A stretch of DNA of 64,000 nucleotides from Dasyornis broadbenti (lineage: Eukaryota; Chordata; Aves; Passeriformes; Dasyornithidae), in contig VZRN01000634.1 of NCBI GenBank assembly GCA_013397935.1, positions 622,093 through 686,092 of the forward strand. Reading direction: 5' to 3'. Made by a program: the position numbers and the translations under genes. Under the pieces are notes generated by a model. That model was not told where the DNA came from. It saw nothing but the letters and a program-made list of their open reading frames with translations, and did not search any database. This document shows, one piece after another, positions 26,046 to 37,689 of the stretch. Position 1 is the stretch's first letter; each line of letters opens with the position of its first letter.

Positions 26046-29000
26046 GTGAGTCCGGGCCGGGCCGGGAACTGCCGGGAATCGCGGCGTGGGGCGGGGGGAG
26101 CGCTGGATGTCCGCCTCGGGAGGGTGCTGCCTGTGAGAGGGCGGGCGTAGGAGTGCGGGGAGGCCGCCGGGTGTGTCTCGGCTCCGCGAGGGACGGGACG
26201 GGCGGCAGCGCCTGAGCGCGGGGTGCGGGCGGGGGTCACTCCCACCCTCCCGAGGGTCCCCGGGACAGGGCGAGGGTCTATGTATTTCGGCCTCAGCGTC
26301 CTCGTACAGGGGCCTGAGGGCAGAAGGGGGCTCGGTGAAGCCGTCGGCAGCGGCCCTGTAGATTGCAAAACTGGTTGGGTTTGCCACCAGAGTCTTGGAG
26401 AAGTTTATTTTGGGATTGGTTGACTGGTTCGTTTTTTCAATTATGGGTTTCTTGTTAAATGCTGGGAAGAAGGGTTTCTGAGTGAGGTGGTTGGTCGTTG
26501 AAACCCGAAGGACCTGTGACCATTTGGAGATGTCCAAACGTGGCGGGAGACAGGACAAAGGACACAGAGCTGTCAGATACAACCCGGAAAGTGGATCAGC
26601 CTTTGGAGTCAGCTCTGCTTTGAAAAGGGTTTAGGACCAGATGACCTCCAGAAGTTTATTCCAGCCTAAATGGTTCCCAGAGTTTAAAACTGATTGCTGG
26701 TTATGGCTGTAAAACCTTGTCAAAACCAACAGAGCTTATTTCCCATTAGACTTCTGCAGATACTCCAACAACTCATTCCAGACTCCTGGTATTTCTCCAG
26801 TGCCCTTGCTCAGGCCCATTCTGTCTGTTGGGAGCTAAAAGGGGATGTTTAGTGCTGATTTGGAAGAGTGATGTGCAGTGTGAGCTGGCTGAGGGCTCCC
26901 AGCTCCCTGCTGGCACAACAGGCACAGCTGTAGTCACTGTTCCCAGGGGCAGGTCTGACACTCTGGTCTCCAGTACCTTGGAGTTTCTCTGGGCACTTTC
27001 TGGGATACAGGGTCCTTAAAACTTTGTCACATTTGTTTGGCATTAGCCTGTGAATTTGGAAATTGCTAGAGAATGTTGGAAGATGAAGAGCAGGTTGTGT
27101 CCTTGCAAGGGGAGACAAACAATAGTTCATAGTAACATATTTGGCTCTGTTGAATAAACAGGGATTATTTGATAGGTCTTAGTTACTTCTCAAAAGGGAA
27201 CTTTGTCTGATTATAACTATTTCTTGTGGTAGTACTGGAGGAATTCCTGGTGTTTCTGGAGTATATTCAGTAAAAGCTGCCAAGAAAATACAAGCAGTGT
27301 AATTGCTCGGCACTGATTGAGTTGTAGATATTGAGAGTGTAATATTGAAATAGAACAATGATAAATAATAGCATTTAAGCAAATGATCTTAAGAGAACCA
27401 AGTGCAGGTTTATGGATGTATGGACAGGAAATTCAGAATCTGCTTTCTAGGATGTCCCAGTTCAGTGTCTGTAAGAGATCAAGCGCCAAACAGCTGAACA
27501 AACTGAGCAAATAACCCAGTGAGATCCCAGTGTAGTGATGGGACAACAAAGGCTGTTACCTGGGGATGAATAAAAGTAGAGAGATATAAGGAAAATGATG
27601 AGGTGTGAGAAGAAGTGTTTGGTTTTGACCTGTTGATATGGTGCTGATTGATACTGAAGGGAATACATCCAGATGTTGGTGTTCTCTCTCTCATTTTATT
27701 TTATATTTGTATATATAAAGGTGTGTTAAAAAATGAGACTAGGATGGCAGTGTGATGCGGTTCTTGCTAATTCTCAAAAGTACATGAATAAATCTTAACT
27801 TGTTCCTTAACTTTATTTCAGAACAGCCATCACAGCAACAACCATTTTCCTTGAATACTTCAGTGTCCACACTACCTGCAGCCAGCTATAGCCCATTTTC
27901 CAATGTAAACATATGCAATTTAAGTACAATAAATACATCAGCATTCAAAATTAATGCTAAAACTGTCACCTACCTAGCACCTGGTACTTCTGCAAGCAGA
28001 AAAGGAGCTTAGAATAATTTTCAACATTATTTGATATCATCTTTTGGTGAGGATGGAAAGGACTAGTCAAAGTGACTTGTAGGAGAAATTGAGTCCATGA
28101 CTGAGTTGCATAACTTAAGTAATTTGATATGATTTCTTCCCTCCAGGATTTCAAAACCTATGTGGATCAAGCTTGTAGAGCTGCAGATGAGTTTGTCAAT
28201 ATTTACTATGAGACGATGGACAAAAGAAGAAGGGTATGTAGCTGTTCTGACAATAGTTAGAACTGTCTTGGCACTTTTTGTTTGCTTTTGTGGCCATCAT
28301 TACACAGAAAGCCCCTGAACACTGGTTACCATGTGCTGCATTGGTCATGGTAGAGCAGGGCAGCTGTTCCTCACACTGCCCTGCAGAAGATTTAATGCTC
28401 CTGTGCAGCCTTGCTGTAAAAGGAGCTGCTCAGAAAGTGCCTTAGACCTCTCGTGACCCTAATTCAGTTTGTGTGCGACTATGTCTTACAGGTAGAGGAT
28501 TTGGTCAGTACAGGGAAGCAGAATTTGCTTTATTTTCCCCTGAGGTCAGGATTTAGCTCCGTTTTTTCCAAACTTCTTTCATTAGCAGTTATCACTTTGG
28601 TTCTATGGTTCTTCAGGAGTGCCTGAGGTTGAAGTGGTACAGCTCTGTCTGGCTCTGCAGGTCTCCGGGGACCACATTGATGTGGGACCATATTGATGTG
28701 GGACCATGTAACAAATATTTTCACCGAAAGAGAGTGTTGGAGATCTGTCTGTGGAACTTTAAAAGTATTTTAGTTGCAGTCTAATAACCTGATGTTTATG
28801 TAAAAGTGCCAGCAGTCCCATGTTTCTTCACAGTAAGTTCGCATGAGTGTCAACACCTTAAAGGAGAGTTAGGCGGTTACTCAGCTGTGACAGCTTATGA
28901 AACATTTGGGAAGTTCTGATCTGCTGGTGTCCTTTTCAAGTTTCACCTGTTCCTGGTCTTGTTTACTTTTTTCCTGACCTGTAATCTGTGTTGTGTGCAC

Positions 29001-30570
29001 ATCCTCCCTGTTCAAAAAAACAGAAAAATCAGCAATAAACTTACCGTAGAGAGGTAGCAATGTCCTTTTGTTAGTAACCAGTTCAGTTCTGTCATCACCT
29101 TTGTTAAAGGGATCTCATCAGTATTTGAGACATGAGTCACTGTGCAACTCATAAAGGAGAATGTGTTTATTAGTTTTATTTCTTGGTCAGGAGCAGTAAT
29201 TGTTTAAAGGAGCTACTGTTTCAGGAAGGCATTTTATCTGTCAAAGTAACAGAAGAAATCAATAATTCACAGCATAAGTTTTATATGTTGTCCATTGTAT
29301 GTTTACATATTTTTCCTAAATATGTGTTTTCATAATCACTCAGGCTTTAACCAGACTGTATTTGGACAAAGCAACATTAGTTTGGAATGGAAATGCAGTG
29401 TCTGGGCAAGAAGAGCTAAATAAGTTTTTTGAAATGTTGCCATCAAGTGAATTCCAGGTTAATGTGTTGGACTGCCAGCCTGTTCACGGTAAGGTGGTAT
29501 TATAATTTACTTAGTTATTTTTCTTTTTTTTCATAACTTTTGAAAGGTGAGCTGCAATTATAATAGTGCTTAACAATTCCTTTGGAATAAGCTTAGAGAA
29601 AATACCGAGGATTGAAATGTCAAGTTGTGCATAAATAAAGCACAAATCAAGAGATGCAGCAACTATACACTTTTCTTCATGTCTGGGAAAATATTTCAAG
29701 GACTTTTTTTGTTTAGATCGTATTCAGAAGTGATCTGTTTTCATGTATGGAAAAAGTCTGGCTTATCAGGTTATGTTGTGCTTGGGAGACCCCTATGGCG
29801 GCCTCTTGTACTGATCTGCAGTATAATGTGGAACAAATCGTTATTAACCTGTCTGTACTTTGATTTCTTTGCATCTAGAATAGATCTTAAGTTATTTAGA
29901 TTTCTGATTAACAACTGCTAAAGAAAGGCTTACATAAGTGAGAAATTAATAAATTGTTTCTAATGGACATTTTGGGAATATAAGTAAGGGAAAAGCCTGT
30001 GGTCAAACACACTTGGTTTGCTCTGCTGTGAAAAAGATATAATTTCTAATAATGGGGGGAAAAAGTATATGCAAGTTGCTAAATATCTATATGTGTGTAT
30101 ATCTCAAGTAATGAGAGCTTATTCTAAGCACAAATGGAGCTGTTTGTCAGTGCTCTAAAATGAAGAGCAGGAGATGAAAATGGCAAAGCCATTGCCAAGC
30201 CGTGTTGGTGAACCCACCGTTGTCTGTGTAGAAATGCTGCACCAGAGCTGCACTTCCCTGCCTGTACCCAGCTGTTAGCCTGGCGCAGTGTAACCAGAGT
30301 TGAACCAAGCTTCTGTGTACATTTCCTGCCTCTTTACCTGCTAGTCTTTGTTTGAGTTGTTTTCTTCATCATTTCATACCTCTTTGTGAAGAACAAGCTA
30401 CTCAAGGCCAGACAACAGTCCTCGTGGTGACAAGTGGGACTGTCAAATTTGACGGGGATAAGCAGCGCTACTTCAATCAGAACTTCCTGCTGACGGCACA
30501 GGCCACCCCCACCAACACCGTGTGGAAGATCGCCGGCGATTGCTTCCGCTTCCAGGACTGGGCCAGTTAG
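26031..30570 (+). CDS. NXT2: NXT2, NTF2-like mRNA export cofactor (four coding exons)
   Basis: Coding exons are 26031-26045, 28147-28233, 29344-29488 and 30392-30570. They join in phase with GT-AG introns to 141 codons plus TAG; human NXT2 has 142. The product is the small NTF2-fold partner of NXF1 (TAP); the heterodimer carries mRNPs through nuclear pores. The NTF2-like fold spans nearly the whole chain. Recognisable family segments are DFKTYVDQACRAADEFV (residues 6-22), WNGNAVSG, LPSSEFQV, DCQPVHEQAT and the C-terminal CFRFQDWAS. LTRLYLDKATL and TSGTVKFDG favour NXT2 over NXT1, and the position next to KCNE5 and ACSL4 agrees. The start is the only ATG in the CpG island that opens an MA-S-V-DF N-terminus like the family's. 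No break was seen. It is convergent with KCNE5. Confidence 0.95.
27822..28012 (+). other. Exon-like open segment in NXT2 intron 1, unrecognised
   Basis: A strong acceptor (CTTTATTTCAG, ending at 27821) precedes a frame open to TAG at 28012, rich in Ser, Thr, Asn, Pro and Ala (EQPSQQQPFSLNTS...). No good donor precedes the stop. Spliced from NXT2 exon 1 it would be read in a different frame and stop after about ten codons. It could be a retrocopied mRNA fragment, a terminal alternative exon or chance. Confidence 0.2.
28147..28233 (+). CDS. NXT2: NXT2 coding exon 2
   Basis: Acceptor CCCTCCAG, donor GTATGT. Twenty-nine codons, residues 6-34, from DFKTYVDQ to the basic KRRR, phase 0 at both ends. 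Confidence 0.95.
28669..28707. repeat. Short 16-bp tandem repeat
   Basis: About 2.4 copies of GGACCAYATTGATGTG in NXT2 intron 2 (28669-28684, 28685-28700, then a partial copy). Confidence 0.75.
29344..29488 (+). CDS. NXT2: NXT2 coding exon 3
   Basis: Acceptor ATCACTCAG, donor GTAAGG. Residues 35-82 plus the first base of residue 83 (Glu). Contains the LYLDKATLVWNGNAVSG core of the NTF2-like fold. Confidence 0.95.
30392..30570 (+). CDS. NXT2: NXT2 coding exon 4 and stop
   Basis: Acceptor TTTGTGAAG; the split codon completes Glu83 in PVHEQAT. It runs to the stop at 30568-30570 after DWAS. GC is higher than in exons 2 and 3 (CTGCTGACGGCACAGGCC). Confidence 0.95.
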
Positions 30571-30733
30571 CAGGGCCTGGCACAGGGAGTGACCTCTCTC
30601 ATTTGGCATCAACAAGTCCACTGTGCACGCAGCTGTTCCCATGCAGGGGATGCACGTGCTCTTTGTGTTGCATCTGTTGTTATGGAAGGTCTACACATGT
30701 TTTGGGGTTGATTCCAGTGACCACGGCTTTAGT

Positions 30734-30739
30734 AATAAA
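30734..30739 (+). promoter_or_regulatory. NXT2: Candidate proximal poly(A) signal of NXT2
   Basis: Canonical AATAAA 164 nt after the stop, followed by a moderately TG-rich stretch. Confidence 0.45.
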
Positions 30740-30962
30740 CTTAAAATGTGAGAGGTTGCTCGTATTAGTTGAATTTAGTAAAGTGCTGAAAGCAGTGAGC
30801 TGAATTCGAATCATTCCTAAAATGCCTTACATGCAGCTATGCTGCCACTGCTGAGTGCTCAAATTGTGCTGTTTGAACACAAAATCCTAGTCATACACAA
30901 TTCTGACCAAACGTAATTTTTTTCAACTCAAAAAGATCTGCTTTTACAAAGATGTGCTTTTG

Positions 30963-31004
30963 AAGCATCTGCTTCAAAAGATCTCTCTTTTGAAGCAGAT
31001 GCTT
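30963..31004. repeat. Perfect 19-bp inverted repeat with 4-nt loop
   Basis: Left arm 30963-30981 (AAGCATCTGCTTCAAAAGA), loop TCTC, right arm 30986-31004, with every base paired. A second palindrome, TTTTGAAGCA-TC-TGCTTCAAAA at 30958-30979, overlaps the left arm. It lies 393 bp after the NXT2 stop and would be in the long form of the 3' UTR. Confidence 0.9.
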
Positions 31005-32659
31005 ATATCATGAAGATGGAATTCTGAAAGCTGCCTACTCCCAGTGGTAAGGGGCTGGGAAGGATTGCAATGGTTTCTACTGTTAGTGAAAGGAGCAAAT
31101 ACAGCTCCTAAGTGTGTAATCTCTCAATCCATTGGAAAGGTAATGTTACCTTCTCTAATGCCAAAGCACTATATATCTCTGAGTTTCCTTTTGGTCTGAG
31201 CTTCCCAGACTTTGGTTGTTTATTTCATGGATTCATGTGTAGGGCATGCTGAATGATTCGGAGCTCCTGTGCCAATAACTCTTCACGTGCGTGTGAAGGA
31301 CTTCAAATTGATTATTTTTCTTTTGAAGTCTTACCATGACCTAGAAGTAGGTCAGATACATGATTTCTCTTGGCTTTAACTATTCATTCTGTTGCTATGA
31401 GGTTTGGACTATTTTTCCCGTATTAAGTCTGCAAGTTTTGAATCCTTTCTGTGTTTTCAGGAAACATGGTAGTTAAAAAGTGGCACTGAAAGTGTGTATT
31501 ACTGTGAAGCCTTCTATTTTTCTCATCAGTACTGTTATTCAGAACAGGTGCTTGCATTACTTTCAATTGAGAACAGCAGCTCTGCACCACTAACACTATC
31601 TTCCTCTCATTGAGATTTTTACTGTATTTTTCATGTTCTTTTTAAACATTGCCTTTATTGGTTCTGGGGGTTTTGTGTGACTTGCTTTAAATTTGTAGTT
31701 TAAAGCTTCCAGCTGCTTTGAAACACTTTTCAAGACTGTAAGTTAAGAGTGTCCATCTTTGGAACTTAAAAGTAAATTTGAGTATCAGCAGCTTTGTTTC
31801 GAACTGGTGCATTTCTGTTTTAAGCTGAGTAAAACAAAAAACCAAAAAAACCCCAAACCCTAAATGTAGCTGTATCCCTGGGCATCCACTTGCTTGTAAC
31901 TGAAAATACAGGAAGGGAGCTTGTAACTCTCATCATAACCCATGTTTAAATGACAACAGCAGTCTGAAAGCAGTTACAACTGCAGCTCACTTGTTCAGTG
32001 GCTTCAATGGAGAAAAACTGTGAAAATGAGCAATATCTCACGTGTGTGAAACATCTTCAAGCATCTATAGTTTGCGATATAATCCCACAAACAATGGGAT
32101 GTTTAGCTGAAATGAGTGGCTTTATTTCCTTTTCGGCCCCTCTAGTTTTACACCAGTAAGTTAGAATTAGTAATCTGTCTCTGTTCAGAGGCTCTTTATG
32201 GTCAGAACTATTGTGTATCTATTTTTCAAGCGGAAGAATTTGAATTCCTGCAGAACAGTGCAAGAACAGAATTTTTGAAATCTGTAAATATTGTAAATAC
32301 ATTGTTATTTCTGTATGTAGTGAAAAAAGGATCATTCTATTTAATTACTGTTCGTTCTTAAGAGAATATGTGATGTTCATATATTTGTATTTCTTCTACA
32401 AGACAGAAAAAAACCGGTAACCTAAGCATGCCTGTAACTGGTACAGCACTGTCGAGCTGTGACACTGGCGTGGTGTATTCTACTGGCTGTTTAACTTGCT
32501 GTTGATTGTCTAAGTGGTGTTACAGATCTGCTTTGCATAGACAAAACAGGTTTTACCTTTTAAAATGCAGCAATGGGTGCAGCTGCATTGGCTTGTTGGG
32601 CTTTGAAGGCGGTCACCCGAACACACACTTATATCAGTACCTGATAAGCTTCTGCTGTG

Positions 32660-32665
32660 AATAAA
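32660..32665 (+). promoter_or_regulatory. NXT2: Candidate distal poly(A) signal of NXT2
   Basis: AATAAA within GTGAATAAATAATG, about 2.1 kb after the stop. Use is inferred only from the UTR-like composition before it. Confidence 0.35.
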
Positions 32666-32690
32666 TAATGATTGGATATTTTTATCCAAG

Positions 32691-35600
32691 TTTGAATTTG
32701 TATAATAATTTTTAAGCTTTTTCTAGGCAGACTGGGAGATTCAAAATATATGAGGCAATGTTTCAATCAAATGTTATTCTCAATTGTTTTCGTGCTATTC
32801 AAATGCAAGCTGCTTTTAAATCTGACTTTTGCAATTAATTTTGAAAAAACTGACCAAACAGAAAAGCCCCTCCCCCCCACTACCTGGAACGTGACTGAGG
32901 AAGATAACTAACTGGCCTAGCTGGACAAACCCAGTTAAAACTCTTAGTAAGATCTGTAACTGGAATGGGTCTTGGTATGCATACCAAGGGGAATGTAGGG
33001 AAATTTATTGGAACACAACTGCTTCAGCTAGAGAGAAGGGCCAGTTACTCCTGCTTGTTTCCATGATCTTCAATGAGGACCACTTGGGGTGATTCAGTAC
33101 TACCATAATTAGCTCTTGCTCTTTATAACTGAAAATGCTGGTTTGCAAAATATTTTGTTTATTATACTAAGTGAGATTGTAGCTATTAGAGTCAATTGGT
33201 GGTTTTACAATGGAGTAATTAATGGCACAAACAAAAAAATCTTTCTTACTAGCTCTGTGCTGCTTGTCAATAATCAGTGCTGAAATTAGCAGAAGAGAAC
33301 ACAAAAATGCTTTCATTTAATTTGGTACAAACCCATCCAGCTGGTTTAGTGTGACCATTGCTGACTCTACTGCAATACCCAAAATTTACAGTGGGCATCC
33401 ATAAAATGAATATGTTTGTGCTCCAAAGACTGAACTGGAGTTAATGCTTCCATTTTTTTGTTTGAGACCAAGTTACTCATGTACAACCAGTCAGTGAAAC
33501 AAAGCCAGCTGAAGAGCTAAGCACTTCCATGTACGAAATTGTAGCAACTGAAGACTTGACAGATCTTCTCTTTTTTATATGTTCCCTGTATTGTCTATAG
33601 CAGTCACTGCTTTTATGTTGCTCTTTTATGTTATTCTTTTGCCATACTACAGTTAAATTTAAATGCCTGTGCTGGAAAAAAGGGATTTGTTCTGATGGTA
33701 TGAATGGTTTGTTCTGATATGCCTGTGCTTCCTTACCCTGTCTGGAGAAAAGCACATTATAAAGAAATGCTGTTTTACTAGTAAAATAACTTTCCACACT
33801 TGAATATATTTTGTAAGTTTTTGAAATTGTTTAAGACCTCTTGTAAGATTAATTTTAAAAAACTGAAAAAAAAAACCCAACCAAAAACCACCTACCTGTT
33901 ACTCTACCTTTTTTTTTATTATTAGAAGTTTTCATAGCTTGTTCTTATTATATTAAAAGTGCAAGAAATAATTTGTGGCTTCCTTATCTTTACTATTTGT
34001 GTTGTAGGTCAGAGTTCTGATTGTGGGGCACTGTGGAACAGGCTGGCTGTGAGCTTTCTATCAGGGAAAAAATGGCAAATGCCTTGCCAAGAGCACTCTC
34101 AACCAGTAAATGCTGAGCTGCCCAAAGTATCTATTTCAAATTGACATTTCCTTCTAAAATTTACTGATGTTTAGACTTCTCCAACACATACCTGGATGAA
34201 ATCAAAATTTGAGCCAGATCCTTGGGTTGTAAATATTTTTACTGAGAACATGTGGTGCTTCTGCTGTTTCTCTGAGATGAAATGAAACACTCAAATGAGA
34301 AATGCTTTTTGTGATAACTCCAGTGATTTATTCCATTTATTTTGCTGTTCAGAATTACTGATGCACACTTGTTTAGTGTAGACAGCAGCTTTTAAATGCT
34401 AACACTGCAAAGATGCAGATGCTCTTGCAAGGTCAACAGTTGCACGAAAACAGATATTGTTCTAGAAATGTATTCTGGAAAAGTGCCAAATACATTGGTC
34501 AGTTCTTGCTGTGTTTGAAGGTGTAGATTTCAGTGAGGTATTGCAAGCAGTCGCTCTTGTTAATGATCCTGAGCAAGGCTCTGACAGCTGATGCAGTGTA
34601 AAGGTTTATGAGCACTGGGAAAAATAAATCAGTTAGCCCAAACCAGAAGATGTTTTTGTAGGTATGTTGAAAGTGAATTCAGAAATTGCTCTTTCAAAAT
34701 TGTCCCTGGGCTGAAGAAAAGAATATTAAAGTCTTCCTAGAAAAGCAAGCTTTTCTTTTTTGTTCCTAACTGCAAAAATGTAGGACATTAATAGCTGGGC
34801 TTATTCCTTCAGAAGACTGGGTTTAATAATCTAAACAAATCTATCTTATTATCTTTTGTGATTGATTGGACTACAGACATACATGGACTAAGTAGCCATT
34901 TTGTCCTGCATCAGTAATTTACGTGCCTTAGAATATACTGTTGATGGCAAAATTGTGCTGAATTGCAGTGGCTGGTTTTTGTCTTCTTGCAGCCTATTTC
35001 AGTTCAGTCCTACTGGGTTTGCAGCTTTGTGGTTTTTCAAGATTTTCAACCAGTACACAATGTATTGAACTAACTGAAACAAAAATAAATTAATGTTGCT
35101 GCTGGGCTTAATACTTATATATCAAGGTCTCTGTATGCCACAATATGAATTCTTCTTGAGTGTTTCAAGTACTTGGGTGTGTCTTAGTGCACAATGGTGT
35201 TACCTTCTTTAAACAGCTGGTTGAACTGTATAAGAACAGATGGACTGATGTAAATCACAAATTACTACAGTTCACCGAGACCTTCTGTTCAGGTGTTGAA
35301 AAGCAAGGACAGAACAGCAGATAATTAAATGTCTAGTTATTTTGCAGGGGGTCTTGTGCTTTCCTTATTTGTGAACTGTGTAATGCAGGGCAAACTTTTT
35401 CACAAGGGCAGCCAGTGTTTTTAGTTAGGCTGTAAATACGGTGTGTTGCACGTACTTTGCAGTTTGGGGAAGTAAGAGAAATGGATTATGAAGATAGGAG
35501 AAAATCTGTTGAAGAAATCAGTGCTACTTGAGGGACTGCCACAACCTTCCTTCAGATTTGTCTGTGGGATGAAGCAGTGGAAAGCAGTTAGTAACCAGCT

Positions 35601-37281
35601 GGTATTAAATAAAATGTGTTAAGCACGCACATTTTAGTGTCCAGTGCATTGAAACTTGAATGTGTGCAGATCTCTCATGCTCAGAAAACTGTAATAATCC
35701 TTCCCTGTTCATGTCTAATTTAGCTAAGTTCAGTGGTCCTGAATACTTCCTAAGCTATTTGTAGGACCTCTCAGAGTCCTGCTCATTGGCAGTGGTCAGG
35801 TAGAAAAAAAGAAGTTGATAATTGAGATCGAATAAATAAAAGGTTTGTGATATGCATATTGATCCTCTCATACTTACAAGGAACTTTGGTCAATCAGCTT
35901 AACCCTGACTGTACTGAAAGGAATCCTCACAAAATCTGCCAATGGGACTGATAAGTGTTTTTGCTGTCCCAGTGTGAAAGTTTGTTAGACAGTTGGCTTC
36001 TGCAGCTGTATATGTATTATACATACATATATATATGTATGTATAAAGTTAGCACATTCATTTTCCAGAGCTACTGTCAGAATCCTGGCAGGTGGAAATA
36101 GCTAACTAGAACTTTCACTGCTGTCTAACTGCTTGATAGGGGATTTAAGAATTGTGTCAGTTTGTTGGTTTCTCTGACATCCTTTCCCCACATGACACTT
36201 ACTACTACGTTTTCTTTGCTGAGCTAAAGATTTCACATATGTCTACTGATACAATGCTGGCAATGGTAGTATGGCATATACTCCCATTGAAATTGTTTCT
36301 GGAACTTGAATTTCTTCTCCTCCCCATAGTTTTAGTCTGGATATTCACATGATGTGGTTTGATATTGAAGGATAGTTTGTAATTTGGTCTGTAAATATTG
36401 CAGTGTTTTTCTGCAGTGACAACATTGACTTTGTAACTGTCAGTCCTCTCCAGAATTTTTTTTAAGCTCGTCACTTCAGGTGTTCAGTTTACAATGATTC
36501 CCCACAAGGTTAGTGGAGACAGCAAGATGCAATTGTTGCCAAATACAAGACAACTGTTTTTCTGTTAGAAAAAAATATTCATGAGTTTTAGGAAATTTAA
36601 GTGTATAACGAAAATCTCCTCTCTTTTGAAGTTAATGTCAAAACTACTTTTCCCTGCAGTGTGGTTTGGATAAAATCCAAACCATAATTTAGATTGTGTA
36701 GTGCAGTATTCCTAGTGACAGCGTTTGTTCCTTGGAATTGTTTGTTAATCTTTATCTGAAAAAACCTTACTCCAAACCCAAACCAAGAAGGCACAGACTA
36801 CTGATGTGGCTAGAACATTTGAAACAACCTCTGCCAGCCTAGCTTTTTCTGTAGAAAGCATATGCTATACGTTGGTTTAATCATGAGGCTTAACTTGTAC
36901 AAAGATACTCTTGGAATTTCACATCTCTCTGTGTAAGGGTGTTTTTTATGGCTTTAGAAGTTTCTGTGCATCATCAGAGCCACAGTACTGGTGGTTTTTT
37001 CTAAGCTTTTTGTTTCAAGAAATGCTTCCATGTAAGCCAAACCCATCTTACTTTAACAGAACAAGACCTGACCCTTGCAATCCATGACATAGCTGTCAAT
37101 GCTCCAGAGTGACAGAAGGGAGCATCCTACAGCAATAATGGACCTGCTTTTAATTCCGTGAAATGCTGTCCCTAGCAACAGCATTGAGGTCACAAAACAA
37201 GGTGTAATACAGATTTTAAAGAAAAAGATGTTAAACTGAGATCTAAAGATGACTGATGAGAGAAGTCTCTGTGCATAAGTA
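32691..37281. other. Intergenic DNA between NXT2 and KCNE5
   Basis: No coding exon recognised. It has poly-A/T stretches and the perfect AT-rich palindrome at 36017-36046. Confidence 0.55.
36017..36046. repeat. 30-bp perfect AT-rich palindrome
   Basis: TTATACATACATATA followed by its exact inverse, with no spacer. It is built from TA and TACA units and probably grew from microsatellite DNA. Confidence 0.85.
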
Positions 37282-37586
37282 ATCATAGAATGGTTTTGGT
37301 TGGAAGGGACCTCAAAGTTCATTTGAGGGCAGGAATTCCTCCCATTAGATCAGGTTGTGCAGGACCCCGTCCTTGAACACTTCCAGGGATGGGGCATTCA
37401 CAGCCTCTCAGGGCAGCCTGTTCTAGTGCCTCAACCGCCCTTACATTAAAGAATTTCATCCCATCAGCTAAACTAAATTTCTGCTCTTTCAGTTTAAAAC
37501 CGTTCCCCTTTGACCTATCACCTTCCCGTGTAAAAACTCACTCTCCTTCCTTTTTGTAAGCCCCCTGTAAGTACTGAAAGGCCGCA
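37282..37586 (-). mobile_element. CR1 LINE 3' fragment downstream of KCNE5
   Basis: On the plus strand it opens with ATCATAGAATGGTTTTGGTT and proceeds through GAACACTTCCAGGGATGGGG, TTTAAAACCGTTCCCC and GTAAGTACTGAAAGGC. That is the antisense of a CR1 3' end, truncated at its 5' side. It is in the same orientation as KCNE5. Confidence 0.92.
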
Positions 37587-37602
37587 GTATGTAATGCAGG
37601 AG

Positions 37603-37608
37603 TTTATT
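37603..37608 (-). promoter_or_regulatory. KCNE5: Candidate KCNE5 poly(A) signal
   Basis: TTTATT on the plus strand reads AATAAA on the minus strand, about 215 nt after the KCNE5 stop. Cleavage 10-30 nt further would fall at the border of the CR1 copy. Confidence 0.5.
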
Positions 37609-37689
37609 GTAGAAGAGAGTACAAATGGATCCAGAGAGCTGAAGAACAGCTCTCGCCACACAACTAGCCTAGAGCGCTGTGCAAAGTCA

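Larger units (their letters stand above)
25890..26360 (+). promoter_or_regulatory. NXT2: NXT2 promoter CpG island
   Basis: A sharp rise in GC and CpG content centred on the first coding exon of NXT2, as is usual for a housekeeping gene. No TATA box was seen close to the start codon. Paired ETS motifs lie just upstream of the ATG, so transcription probably starts within the last hundred bases before it. Confidence 0.75.
30571..32690 (+). other. NXT2: NXT2 3' UTR (extent uncertain)
   Basis: Two plausible ends exist: AATAAA at 30734-30739 giving a 3' UTR of about 185 nt, or AATAAA at 32660-32665 giving about 2.1 kb. The stretch at 32270-32400 (TGTAAATATTGTAAATACA and AT-rich motifs) looks like vertebrate 3' UTR sequence. 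No coding potential. Confidence 0.4.

Noticed and set aside
25803..26582. 259-codon open frame on the minus strand across NXT2 exon 1
   Set aside because: It spans the CpG island, where stop codons are rare, has no recognisable domain, and lies antisense to the conserved NXT2 start.
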